In this document: positions 6,526 through 13,020 of the stretch, in pieces
How the letters are laid out: every line of letters begins with the position of its first letter
Position numbering within the stretch: the stretch's first letter is position 1
DNA from: Bacillota bacterium
Lineage (GTDB): Bacteria > Bacillota > Clostridia > Lachnospirales > Lachnospiraceae
DNA length: 13,020 nucleotides
Assembly: GCA_023428885.1 (NCBI GenBank)
Contig: JAEYWQ010000376.1
Coordinates: forward strand, 1 to 13,020
Direction: 5' to 3'
The notes under the pieces: model-generated
The model's database searches: none
What the model saw: only the letters and a program-made list of their open reading frames with translations
What the model was told of the DNA's origin: nothing
Program-made: the position numbers and the translations under genes

Positions 6526-7521
6526 ATGAAAAAACGCATCATTGCATTATTCATTGTATCACTTATGATATGTAGTCTTGTAGGATGTAAAAAGGAAAGT
6601 AAGCTGCAAGAGATTAATTTAACGGAAGTTGCGCATTCCATCTTTTATGCTCCAATGTATGTAGCAATCGAAGAAGGATATTTTGAAGATGAAGGCTTAA
6701 AGATTAACTTAGTAAACGGTCTAGGTGCTGATAAAACGATGACTGCCGTGCTATCTGGTAATGCAGATATCGGATTTATGGGATCAGAAGCCTCTATTTA
6801 TGTTTATAACGAAGGTGAAAAAGACTATGTTGTAAACTTTGCTCAGTTAACCCAACGTGCAGGCAATTTCTTGGTAGCTAGAAATCAAGAAGGAAGCTTT
6901 GAATGGACGGACTTGGTTGGGAAGACTGTTATCGGAGGACGTATAGGCGGCATGCCACAGATGGTATTCGAGTATATCTTAAAGAAAAATGGTATTGATC
7001 CGTATAAGGATATTGATATGATTACCAACATTGACTTTGGAATCACTTCCCAGAGCTTTATGGCCGGTACCGGCGATTATACAATCGAGTTTGAACCTGC
7101 AGCTACTGGAATTGAATTAGAGGGAAATGGTAAAGTAGTTGCCTCCCTCGGGGTAGATAGTGGTTATGTACCTTACACTGCATATTCTGCAAAATTAAGC
7201 TATATCAAAGACAATAAAGAGACAATTCAAAAATTCGTGAATGCTCTTCAAAAGGGTATGGATTATGTGCAAACTCATACATCAGAAGAGATTGCAACAG
7301 CAATTCAACCACAATTTAAAGAAACGGATCTTAGTAAGATTACAACGATAGTTAGCAGATATAAAGATCAGGATACCTGGAAGGATAACTTAATCTTTGA
7401 AGAAGCATCCTTTGATCTGCTACAAGATATTCTTGATACCGCAGGAGAATTAAGCCAAAGAGCACCTTATACTGATCTGGTGGATACCTCCTATGCGAAG
7501 AATGCTTATGATATGAAATAA
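6526..7521 (+). CDS. ABC transporter substrate-binding lipoprotein, NMT1/THI5-like (NitT/TauT/ThiY type)
   Basis: The 331-residue protein starts with a lipoprotein signal peptide: basic MKKR, a hydrophobic stretch and the lipobox LVGC, with C21 the lipidated residue. The mature part resembles the NMT1/THI5-like periplasmic-binding fold: APMYVAIEEGYFEDEGL from residue 42, then LGADKTMTAVLSGNADIGFMG, and GKTVIGGRIGGMPQMVFEYILKKNG. Members capture pyrimidine thiamine precursors, sulfonates, nitrate or related small molecules outside the membrane; the ligand here cannot be read from sequence. No permease or ATPase gene is adjacent, which is unusual for this family. ATG at 6526 with AAGGGGGA five bases upstream is preferred over an upstream in-frame GTG at 6502, because the signal peptide then begins correctly. 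It follows htrA by 75 bases, and its ribosome site lies in an inverted repeat. No thiamine riboswitch is visible. Confidence 0.88.
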   Translation: MKKRIIALFIVSLMICSLVGCKKESKLQEINLTEVAHSIFYAPMYVAIEEGYFEDEGLKINLVNGLGADKTMTAVLSGNADIGFMGSEASIYVYNEGEKDYVVNFAQLTQRAGNFLVARNQEGSFEWTDLVGKTVIGGRIGGMPQMVFEYILKKNGIDPYKDIDMITNIDFGITSQSFMAGTGDYTIEFEPAATGIELEGNGKVVASLGVDSGYVPYTAYSAKLSYIKDNKETIQKFVNALQKGMDYVQTHTSEEIATAIQPQFKETDLSKITTIVSRYKDQDTWKDNLIFEEASFDLLQDILDTAGELSQRAPYTDLVDTSYAKNAYDMK

Positions 7522-7557
7522 TGAAATAGTGATGTTAAAATAAAAAAGACATAATAA

Positions 7558-7582
7558 AAGGCGGGTGAATCTCACCCGCCTT
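7558..7582. terminator. Bidirectional intrinsic terminator
   Basis: AAGGCGGGTGA (7558-7568) and TCACCCGCCTT (7572-7582) form an 11-bp GC-rich stem with a three-base loop. On the minus strand it is followed by TTTATTATGTC and more T-rich sequence, making a strong terminator for the gene ending at 7589. On the plus strand only TTACGTTATT follows, so it is weaker for the lipoprotein gene ending at 7521. Confidence 0.9.
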
Positions 7583-7588
7583 ACGTTA

Positions 7589-7873
7589 TTACTCTGTTTC
7601 TGTTTCTGCATCTAAGGAATCATCAAGATCATCATCAAAGTCATCTTCAAATTCGTCATCAAAATCATCATCAAAATCTTCTAAATAATCAGGTGTAACA
7701 AACTTGTAAACAGCATAAGCGATACCAGCGATTGCTGCAACAGCACCAACGATTGCAAGGATAAATACTAAGGTATGTTTCTTTTTTTCAATTGGATCTT
7801 CCTTCTTGTGAAGAAGTTCACTTAACTTAGTTGCAGCTAACATATCACTTAACTTGTCGAATTTATTATTCAT
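7589..7873 (-). CDS. Small single-pass membrane protein with acidic repeat tail, function unknown
   Basis: I do not recognise this 94-residue protein. Residues 1-33 are amphipathic and lysine-rich near the membrane (KKEDPIEKKKH), residues 34-58 form one membrane helix with many small residues (AIVGAVAAIAGIAYAV), and residues 62-94 are almost entirely Asp/Glu. In the tail F67, F71, F75, F79, L83 and L87 recur every four residues between runs of acids. By the positive-inside rule the N-terminus is cytoplasmic and the acidic tail outside. AAAGGA lies nine bases before the ATG, and an extended -10 promoter precedes it, so the gene looks real. It lies downstream of pcrA on the same strand but has its own promoter and terminator, so a link with DNA repair is not implied. 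Acidic tails of this kind could bind cations or basic cell-wall proteins; that is speculation. Confidence 0.75.
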   Translation of the reverse strand: MNNKFDKLSDMLAATKLSELLHKKEDPIEKKKHTLVFILAIVGAVAAIAGIAYAVYKFVTPDYLEDFDDDFDDEFEDDFDDDLDDSLDAETETE

Positions 7874-7914
7874 ATCAGCACATCCTTTCTTAGTCTCGTG
7901 TGATTCTCATTATT

Positions 7915-7923
7915 AGTATACCA
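7915..7923 (-). promoter_or_regulatory. Putative extended -10 promoter of the 94-residue membrane protein gene
   Basis: On the minus strand TGG (7923-7921) directly precedes TATACT (7920-7915). No clear -35 is present. Transcription would begin near 7908, giving a leader of about 35 bases before the ATG at 7873. An AT-rich 7-bp hairpin (7944-7950 with 7957-7963) lies between here and the pcrA stop but has no T run, so pcrA may read through. Confidence 0.5.
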
Positions 7924-7990
7924 TGATTTAATTTAATTTACTATATGAAAATCATGTTTCATACAATATTTTCAAATTTTAATGGTAGAT

Positions 7991-10324
7991 TTATTCATTT
8001 ATCTTTTCCAATTTGGCGAAGGAAGATAACATCTTTTTCACACCCTGGCTTCCAAAATCAACTGTCACTTCATAATCTCGCCCACCTTTGGTTAAAGCAG
8101 TAACAAGACCAACACCAAATTTTACATGCTTTACGGTGTCACCTATCCCATAGCTAAGTGTTGCAGCACCGCCGGAACCGAAGTTCTTCGCTGGAGCTAC
8201 GCTCGTAGTTTGGGGCATGGAAAAACCTCTCATCACCTTTGTTTGACCACTTATATTTGGCTTGTCAAAATTAAGCATGCGGTTCGGTGAAATCATCGAG
8301 GAGGCATTGCGAATTGGACTTTTTTCAAAGGAGGACTCTGCAATGTAGCTTGTCTTTTGAGAAGAACCAATCGTAAGCAAATAACGAGGAATCTCATTAA
8401 TAAAACGAGAAGGTCGGTTAAACTGGGTTTCACCACGTATCATACGTTGTCTTGCAGCGCTTAAGAAAAGTTGCTTCATTGCACGTGTAATACCTACATA
8501 AGCAAGTCGGCGTTCTTCCTCAATCTCAATTTCTGGATTATCTGCATTGATCGACATATAACTAGGAAAGATTCCGTCCTCCATACCACAGAGATAAACA
8601 TATGGGAATTCTAAGCCCTTAGCACTATGTAGCGTCATCAATACCACATAATTGCTTTCTTCTTCCAAATTATCTATATCAGCGACTAGAGCAACTTCCT
8701 CTAAGAAACCACTTAAAGTTGGTGGCTCCTGACTAGCTTCCTCATAGGAGGCTATCTTATTAATAAATTCGTTGATGTTGCCGATACGATCTTCTGCAGA
8801 TTCTTCATCGGATTCTTCTAATTCTTTCACGTAACCAGTGGCTTCAATTACCTCTTCCAGCAAATTCTTAAGAGAGTAAGATTCTTTTGAAAGATTACTC
8901 TTGAGTGCTTCGATAAAGCTTACGAAGGATACAATCTTACTGGTAGAACGACCAAGTCCAGGGATGGCTTCTGCATGGCGTAAGGCTTCATAGAAGGTCA
9001 TGGTATTCTTCGTTGCGTATTCTTCGATACGATCTAAAGTTGTTAAGCCAATTCCACGCTTAGGTACATTGATAATACGCTTTACAGCGATACTATCTTG
9101 TCCATTATCAATCGTCTTTAAGTAAGCAATTAAATCCTTAATTTCTTTTCTCTGATAGAAGTTAGTTCCACCAATGAGCTTATAAGGAATGCTCTTTTGT
9201 ACCAGCTTCTCCTCAAGTACACGAGATTGTGCGTTGGTACGATATAGGATTGCAAACTGGTTATAGGTAAGATCTTTTTCTTCCACTAGACTTTGAATAT
9301 GGCTAACTATGGCCTGTGCTTCTTCATAGTCATTTTCAAACTGACTAAATGTCACCAAATCCCCTTCTGGATTATCTGTCCATAAGGCTTTGGATTTACG
9401 GCCAAGGTTATTGGCAATCACTTCATTGGCAGCATTTAAGATACTTTTGGTGGAACGATAATTTTGCTCTAACTTAATAACAACCGCATCAGGGTACTCT
9501 TTTTCAAAGTCTAATATGTTTCTGATATTCGCACCACGGAACTTATAGATGGATTGGTCATCATCACCTACCACGCAAAGATTCCGTTCTGTCTGGCCAT
9601 ATTCGTTGATGGACTGAGCCATCATCTTAATTAGCTGAAACTGTGCGGTATTCGTATCTTGGTACTCGTCGACCATAATGTACTTAAAGCGGCTACGATA
9701 GTAATTCAATGCTTCGGTGTTGGTTTGAAACAATTCCACTGTCTTTACAATCAGATCATCAAAATCAAGAGCATTATTCTGCTTTAATCTTTTTTGATAC
9801 TCAGTATATACCTTTGCGTATCGACTGAGATTATAATCACCACGGGCATTCAATTCGTATTCTTCTGGTGAGATTAACTCATCCTTTGCAGAGGAGATCG
9901 CAGAGAGGAAGGAGCGCTCCTTTATCTGTTTGCTATCAATTTCAAGGAACTTTAGTACATCTCGCATTAAGGATTTTTGATCATCACCATCGTAAATGGT
10001 GAAATTCTTAGTAAAGCCAAGAGACTCAATAAAACGTCGTAGAATCCGTACACAGGTGGAATGGAAGGTGCTTACCCAGATATTCTCAGCTCCATAGCCT
10101 ACGATCTTATCGACACGTTCTCTCATCTCCTTAGCTGCCTTATTGGTAAAGGTCAATGCCATAATTTGATATGGATTGACATCTAATTCATCAATTAAAT
10201 AAGCGATTCTGTGAGTTAAAACTCGAGTTTTTCCAGAGCCAGCCCCAGCTAAGATTAGCATTGGGCCACGGTCATGTTTGACTGCTTTATACTGTTCTGG
10301 ATTCAGGGTATCATATATACTCAT
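7991..10324 (-). CDS. pcrA: ATP-dependent DNA helicase PcrA (UvrD/Rep family, SF1)
   Basis: The 777-residue protein is a 3'-5' superfamily 1 helicase acting in nucleotide excision repair, removal of recombinase filaments and transcription-replication conflict. Visible motifs: Q motif around Q11 (LNPEQYKAV), Walker A AGAGSGKT (26-33), Walker B VDEYQDTN with D219-E220, GDDDQSIYKFRGA (motif III), LEQNYRST (motif IV), VMTLHSAKGLEFPYV (motif V) and RRLAYVGITRA (motif VI). After a poorly conserved, serine-rich linker, the last 50 or so residues (GDTVKHVKFGVGLV to FAKLEKI) form the Tudor-like domain that in B. subtilis PcrA binds RNA polymerase. The length is slightly above the usual 720-760 because of this linker. 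AAAGG ten bases before the ATG supports the start. It is divergent from the DUF1836 gene and appears monocistronic or linked to the small membrane protein downstream. Confidence 0.97.
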   Translation of the reverse strand: MSIYDTLNPEQYKAVKHDRGPMLILAGAGSGKTRVLTHRIAYLIDELDVNPYQIMALTFTNKAAKEMRERVDKIVGYGAENIWVSTFHSTCVRILRRFIESLGFTKNFTIYDGDDQKSLMRDVLKFLEIDSKQIKERSFLSAISSAKDELISPEEYELNARGDYNLSRYAKVYTEYQKRLKQNNALDFDDLIVKTVELFQTNTEALNYYRSRFKYIMVDEYQDTNTAQFQLIKMMAQSINEYGQTERNLCVVGDDDQSIYKFRGANIRNILDFEKEYPDAVVIKLEQNYRSTKSILNAANEVIANNLGRKSKALWTDNPEGDLVTFSQFENDYEEAQAIVSHIQSLVEEKDLTYNQFAILYRTNAQSRVLEEKLVQKSIPYKLIGGTNFYQRKEIKDLIAYLKTIDNGQDSIAVKRIINVPKRGIGLTTLDRIEEYATKNTMTFYEALRHAEAIPGLGRSTSKIVSFVSFIEALKSNLSKESYSLKNLLEEVIEATGYVKELEESDEESAEDRIGNINEFINKIASYEEASQEPPTLSGFLEEVALVADIDNLEEESNYVVLMTLHSAKGLEFPYVYLCGMEDGIFPSYMSINADNPEIEIEEERRLAYVGITRAMKQLFLSAARQRMIRGETQFNRPSRFINEIPRYLLTIGSSQKTSYIAESSFEKSPIRNASSMISPNRMLNFDKPNISGQTKVMRGFSMPQTTSVAPAKNFGSGGAATLSYGIGDTVKHVKFGVGLVTALTKGGRDYEVTVDFGSQGVKKMLSSFAKLEKINE

Positions 10325-10389
10325 ATTGCTTATACCTTTCTTTTCTTTCTGCGTAAAAGCCGGAGGCTCACGCTATCAAACATATGTTT

Positions 10390-10398
10390 ATTATATCA
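10390..10398 (-). promoter_or_regulatory. Putative extended -10 promoter of pcrA
   Basis: On the minus strand TGA (10398-10396) directly precedes a perfect TATAAT (10395-10390); the -35 position holds only TTTCCC (10418-10413). Transcription would start near 10383, leaving a leader of about 59 bases that contains an imperfect GC-rich hairpin (10351-10373). Confidence 0.6.
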
Positions 10399-10432
10399 CT
10401 TGTTAGGTATAAGGGAAAGGGAAAAAACTTGT

Positions 10433-10461
10433 TTGACATGTGGTTTTTATTACTATATAAT
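10433..10461 (+). promoter_or_regulatory. Perfect consensus sigma-A promoter of the DUF1836 gene
   Basis: TTGACA (10433-10438), exactly 17 bases, then TATAAT (10456-10461): a full consensus match, the best promoter in the window. Transcription should begin near 10468, so the ribosome site AGAGGTG (10469-10475) is at the very 5' end of the mRNA and the leader is only about 15 bases. Confidence 0.88.
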
Positions 10462-10482
10462 AAAGTATAGAGGTGATGAGAA

Positions 10483-11097
10483 GTGGATAACAAGCAAAAA
10501 AAAGAAATCATGGATATTATTGATGGCTTGAAAAAGATACATTATGTGAAACCAAATGAGATTCCAAATATTGAATTATATATGGATCAAGTTACGACTT
10601 TTATGGATAAATACTTGGAGTCCTCGAAACGTTATTCTGAGGACAAATTATTGACAAAAACCATGATTAATAACTATACAAAGAATAACTTGTTACCATC
10701 TCCGAATAAGAAGAAGTATTCAAAGGATCATATGTATCTTTTGATCTTTATATATTATATGAAGAATATTCTGTCAATAAATGATATCCAAAGCATACTT
10801 GGCCCATTGACAAAGAATTTCTTTGGAGACACCAGCAAGATTAAACTGGAAGAAATTTATCAGGATGTGTTTGAGTCTGGTGAAAAGCAAGCGATGACCT
10901 TAAGTAAAGAAGTCGTAAGGATGTTTGAAAAGTCAAAAACAGCCTTCCCTAAGGGGAAAGGAAAAGAAGATGAGGAATTTCTTCAGACCTTCTCCTTCGT
11001 TTGTATGCTTTGTTTTGATGTATATATGAAAAAGCAGCTAATTGAAAAGATTATTGATGATAATTTTTCCAATGCAAAAGAGGAAAAGAAAGCATAA
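10483..11097 (+). CDS. DUF1836 domain-containing putative regulator
   Basis: The 204-residue protein fits the DUF1836 family (PF08876), found mainly in Firmicutes. After a helical N-terminus (IELYMDQVTTFMDKYL, about 30-45) comes a probable winged-helix/MerR-like DNA-binding stretch (about 58-108) containing LTKTMINNYTKNNLLPSP, KYSKDHMYLLIFIYYMK and LSINDIQSILGPL; the 'NNYxKxxLLPxP...KxYxxxHlxxL' layout is like the helix-turn-helix of MerR proteins. The C-terminal half is helical and has no recognised ligand site. No target is known, so function is inferred as DNA-binding. GTG at 10483, nine bases after GAGG, is the chosen start; the ATG at 10476 is out of frame and stops after four codons. 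It is transcribed alone from a consensus promoter, so expression should be high unless repressed. Confidence 0.82.
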   Translation: MDNKQKKEIMDIIDGLKKIHYVKPNEIPNIELYMDQVTTFMDKYLESSKRYSEDKLLTKTMINNYTKNNLLPSPNKKKYSKDHMYLLIFIYYMKNILSINDIQSILGPLTKNFFGDTSKIKLEEIYQDVFESGEKQAMTLSKEVVRMFEKSKTAFPKGKGKEDEEFLQTFSFVCMLCFDVYMKKQLIEKIIDDNFSNAKEEKKA

Positions 11098-11119
11098 AAG
11101 AAAAATTATATGAAAGCAT

Positions 11120-11167
11120 AAGAAAGAGACTGTCTCTTGTTGTTAACTATGAGACAGTCTCTTTCTT
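11120..11167. terminator. Long bidirectional stem-loop terminator
   Basis: Bases 11120-11136 pair perfectly with 11151-11167 (17 bp, core GAGACTGTCTC/GAGACAGTCTC), around a 14-base loop. On the plus strand TTTCTTTTA overlaps and follows the stem, and on the minus strand TTTCTTATGC does. It lies between the convergent DUF1836 and yerC-like genes and should stop both. Confidence 0.85.
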
Positions 11168-11205
11168 TTAGAATAAATGACATTTATTTAAGGTCTAGAT
11201 ATATC

Positions 11206-11538
11206 TTATTCATTACTAATTTCGTGTTTCTTATTAAGTTCGGTATCTGGAAGTTCAGGAATTCGTTTGAATACCATATCATAGCCATCGTTTCCATAAT
11301 TCAAGGAACGATTCACGCGGCTGATCGTTGCTGTAGAAGCCCCTGTCTTTTCTGCAATCTCAAGATATGTTTTCTTTGTGCGTAACATATACGCAACCTC
11401 AAAACGTTGGGATAAGGACAATAATTCGTTGACCGTACAGATATCTTCAAAAAAGGTATAACATTCTTCTTTATCTTTTAAACTTAATATCGCTTCAAAT
11501 AGATAGTCAACAGAAGCGTTCCTAATATTCTTACTCAT
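11206..11538 (-). CDS. yerC: YerC/YecD-family TrpR-like DNA-binding protein
   Basis: This 110-residue protein belongs to the YerC/YecD family, relatives of the Trp repressor. It is all-helical, with LFEAILSLKDKEECYTFFEDICTV.. in the dimerising N-terminal part, SLSQRFEVAYMLR (41-53) and then the helix-turn-helix TYLEIAEKTGASTATISRVNRSL (57-79); the GASTATISRVNRSL recognition helix is the clearest family mark. The tail after residue 90 is short and polar. TrpR binds tryptophan as corepressor, but YerC proteins lack a proven ligand, and a role in tryptophan control here is not supported by any neighbour. AAGGAG eight bases before the ATG fixes the start. It has its own promoter and converges on the DUF1836 gene. 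An 8-bp inverted repeat near its promoter could allow self-regulation. Confidence 0.9.
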   Translation of the reverse strand: MSKNIRNASVDYLFEAILSLKDKEECYTFFEDICTVNELLSLSQRFEVAYMLRTKKTYLEIAEKTGASTATISRVNRSLNYGNDGYDMVFKRIPELPDTELNKKHEISNE

Positions 11539-11559
11539 AACTTTAACTCCTTCAACTGG

Positions 11560-11611
11560 TGTGTAGTAACAAAATTTACAATTTCAGACATTAACATTCT
11601 AACACTACACA
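11560..11611. repeat. 8-bp inverted repeat flanking the yerC -10 box
   Basis: TGTGTAGT (11560-11567) is mirrored by ACTACACA (11604-11611), 36 bases apart. The right copy lies between the proposed -35 and -10 boxes and the left copy lies in the leader, so a dimeric regulator could bridge the two. It may be an autoregulatory site of the TrpR-like protein; this is inference. Confidence 0.45.
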
Positions 11612-11624
11612 TCGTTAAAGTAAA
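11596..11624 (-). promoter_or_regulatory. Putative sigma-A promoter of the yerC-like gene
   Basis: On the minus strand TTTACT (11624-11619), 17 bases, TAGAAT (11601-11596). Transcription would start near 11589, giving a leader of about 50 bases. Confidence 0.5.
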
Positions 11625-11670
11625 GAGAATATTTATTAAATATATATAAAGGATTCATATTTTTTTGACT

Positions 11671-11683
11671 TGTGCGAAGCACA
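11671..11683. repeat. Palindrome TGTGC-GAA-GCACA
   Basis: Five-base perfect arms around GAA, about 60 bases upstream of the rlmD -35 box. It has no T run on either side that would make it a terminator. It may be a protein binding site or chance. Confidence 0.35.
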
Positions 11684-11741
11684 GTGATCAGATGACAGGT
11701 GGACAACTCATTTTATTGTATCAATATGCTATGATATTTTG

Positions 11742-11770
11742 TGGACAAATTACTCTAGAGTCGATATAAT
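11742..11770 (+). promoter_or_regulatory. Putative sigma-A promoter of rlmD
   Basis: TGGACA (11742-11747, 5 of 6), 17-base spacer, perfect TATAAT (11765-11770). Transcription would begin near 11777 and give a leader of about 103 bases. Confidence 0.72.
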
Positions 11771-11814
11771 GTACATCGGGAATTATGAAGAAAACTTTAC
11801 TGAGTTCCTTTTAT

Positions 11815-11844
11815 AAGATTGTGTCTAAGCTAATTCACAATCTT
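11815..11844 (+). promoter_or_regulatory. Stem-loop in the rlmD leader
   Basis: AAGATTGTG (11815-11823) pairs perfectly with CACAATCTT (11836-11844) around a 12-base loop. No T run follows, so it is not a terminator. It lies in the middle of the leader and ends 35 bases before the start codon; it might stabilise the mRNA or bind a regulator. Confidence 0.45.
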
Positions 11845-11879
11845 GATAGATATAGTAGCGTCGTGGAAATGAGGTAATT

Positions 11880-13020
11880 ATGAAAAAAGGACTAGAATAC
11901 GAAGGAATCGTGGAACGTATAGAATTTCCTAACAAAGGAATCGTTATGGTAGAAGGTGAGCGTGCAGTTGTTAAGAATTCCATTACAGGACAAGAGGTTC
12001 GCTTTGCAATAAATAAAGTTCGTAAAGGAAAATGTGAAGGTCGTTTACTAGAGGTACTAAAGCAATCAGACCTAGAGACAGTCAGTCCTCCATGTAAGCA
12101 TTTTGGGGAGTGTGGTGGCTGTACCTATCAGACACTTCCTTATGAAACTGAGATCGAAATCAAAGCCAAGCAGGTAAAAAAACTACTAGCTGATGTAGTG
12201 GAAGATATGAGCGTCTTTGAAGGGATTCTTGGAAGTCCAATCGAATATGCTTATCGTAATAAGATGGAATTCTCTTTTGGAGATGAGTTTAAGGACGGAC
12301 CGCTTGCCCTTGGTCTTCATAAAAAGGGAAGCTTTTATGATATTGTGACTGTTTCTGAATGTAAGCTTGTAAATGACGATTATAATCAGATTCTAAGCAG
12401 TGTTTTACAGCTATGTGAGGATGAAAAGCTGACTTATTACCATAAGATGAGCCATGAAGGCTATCTTCGCCATCTCTTGGTTCGACGAGCACAAAAAACA
12501 GGCGAAATCTTAGTTAACTTGATCACAACTTCACAAATCAATGGTATGTTAGACTCAGAAGAAAGCTTCTTAAACAAATTCAAGGAGCGTTTGTTAGCCC
12601 TTGATTTAACAGGAAAGATAGTTGGAATTCTCCACACCACCAATGACAGCTTAGCAGATATCGTTCAGAATGATAAAACCGATGTCCTATATGGACGAGA
12701 ATACATCAAAGAGGAGTTACTTGGCTTGCAGTTTAAGATCTCGACTTTCTCCTTTTTTCAAACCAACTCCCTTGGAGCAGAAGTTTTATATAACTGCGCT
12801 CGTGACTTTGTTGGAGAGACTAAGGATAAGCTTATCTTTGACCTTTATAGCGGAACTGGAACCATTGCTCAGCTCTTAGCTCCCGTTGCTAAGAAAGTGA
12901 TTGGGGTTGAGATTGTGGAAGAAGCTGTTATTGCTGCCAGAGAAAATGCTGCTCTTAATGGACTAAGCAATTGTGAGTTTATTGCAGGTGATGTTCTAAA
13001 AGTAATTGATAGCATAGAGG
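11880..13020 (+). CDS. rlmD: RlmD-type 23S rRNA (uracil-C5)-methyltransferase, partial (3' end cut by window)
   Basis: Three hundred and eighty codons are open to the right edge; about 70-90 more are expected. The start is ATG at 11880, five bases after GAGGT-type sequence (GAGG at 11871-11874). Residues 1-60 form a TRAM RNA-binding domain (EYEGIVERIEFPNKGIVMVEG). The 4Fe-4S cluster ligands are visible as C72, C78 and C81 in CKHFGECGGC, plus C161 in VSECKL. The central part holds YRNKMEFSFG and GYLRHLLVRRA, then FFQTNS, and the SAM-binding motif FDLYSGTGTI (D321, S324-G327) followed by VIGVEIVEEAV. The catalytic cysteine and DPPR motif must lie beyond the window. RlmD/RlmCD enzymes place 5-methyluridine at 1939 (and in Bacilli also 747) of 23S rRNA; which sites are used here cannot be told. 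Confidence 0.93.
   Translation, partial: MKKGLEYEGIVERIEFPNKGIVMVEGERAVVKNSITGQEVRFAINKVRKGKCEGRLLEVLKQSDLETVSPPCKHFGECGGCTYQTLPYETEIEIKAKQVKKLLADVVEDMSVFEGILGSPIEYAYRNKMEFSFGDEFKDGPLALGLHKKGSFYDIVTVSECKLVNDDYNQILSSVLQLCEDEKLTYYHKMSHEGYLRHLLVRRAQKTGEILVNLITTSQINGMLDSEESFLNKFKERLLALDLTGKIVGILHTTNDSLADIVQNDKTDVLYGREYIKEELLGLQFKISTFSFFQTNSLGAEVLYNCARDFVGETKDKLIFDLYSGTGTIAQLLAPVAKKVIGVEIVEEAVIAARENAALNGLSNCEFIAGDVLKVIDSIE

Larger units (their letters stand above)
11539..11879. other. 341-base control region between the yerC-like gene and rlmD
   Basis: No gene is seen here. It holds the minus-strand yerC promoter and inverted repeat on the left, an AT-rich stretch (about 11625-11665), the palindrome TGTGC-GAA-GCACA (11671-11683), two copies of GTGGACAA (11699-11706 and 11741-11748), the rlmD promoter and a leader hairpin on the right. 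It contains no tRNA or recognised riboswitch. Confidence 0.6.

Noticed and set aside
10274..10531. Plus-strand 85-codon frame across the pcrA start and DUF1836 promoter
   Set aside because: It overlaps the helicase start, the consensus promoter and the DUF1836 start, and its composition does not look like protein.
11137..11385. Plus-strand 82-codon frame opposite the yerC-like gene
   Set aside because: It begins inside the terminator loop and runs antisense to a well-supported gene.
11869..11877. Two-codon mini-ORF ATG-AGG-TAA overlapping the rlmD ribosome site
   Set aside because: It has no properly spaced ribosome site of its own; most likely chance.
12289..12879. Short frames on both strands inside the rlmD-type gene
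   Set aside because: They lie within the continuous rlmD frame that shows TRAM, iron-sulfur and SAM motifs.

Overview
This window is low-GC chromosomal DNA with strong AGGAGG-type ribosome binding sites, sigma-A-like promoters and hairpin terminators between short transcription units. The gene set (PcrA with a long C-terminal tail, fused AroQ/PheA P-protein, YerC-type TrpR relative, DUF1836 protein, DUF5050 propeller, membrane-anchored HtrA, ComFB-like protein) points to a Clostridia member, most likely a Lachnospiraceae close to the Lachnoclostridium phytofermentans group. That placement is inferred from protein character, not from a search.

Layout, left to right. A ComFB-like gene runs off the left edge on the minus strand. 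It diverges from a GtrA-family membrane protein gene (477-908), which is followed 63 bases later by an RlmI-type rRNA methyltransferase gene (972-2174). A stem-loop at 2191-2234 separates the latter from a convergent gene for a membrane-anchored DUF5050-type beta-propeller (2241-3263). Diverging from that is pheA (start at 3538, chorismate mutase/prephenate dehydratase/ACT). Next come htrA (4855-6450), with an unusual four-residue repeat before its membrane segment, and a lipoprotein ABC substrate-binding protein (6526-7521) whose ribosome binding site lies in one arm of an 11-bp inverted repeat. A strong two-way terminator (7558-7582) separates these from two minus-strand genes: a 94-residue membrane protein with an acidic four-residue-period tail (7589-7873) and the PcrA helicase (7991-10324). 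PcrA diverges from a DUF1836 regulator gene (10483-11097) that has a perfect consensus promoter. A 17-bp stem terminator (11120-11167) is shared with the convergent yerC-like regulator gene (11206-11538). After a 341-base regulatory gap, an RlmD-type uracil methyltransferase gene (11880 onward) runs off the right edge.

The genes do not form one pathway. They are mostly single-gene units of housekeeping function: rRNA modification at both ends, phenylalanine synthesis, envelope protein quality control, DNA repair, and small DNA-binding regulators. I see no mobile element, CRISPR array, tRNA or rRNA gene, and no obvious new defence or biosynthetic system. The most unusual content is small-scale: the four-residue-period repeats in two unrelated membrane proteins, the ribosome-site-masking inverted repeat at 6467-6522, and a dyad overlapping the -35 box of pheA.
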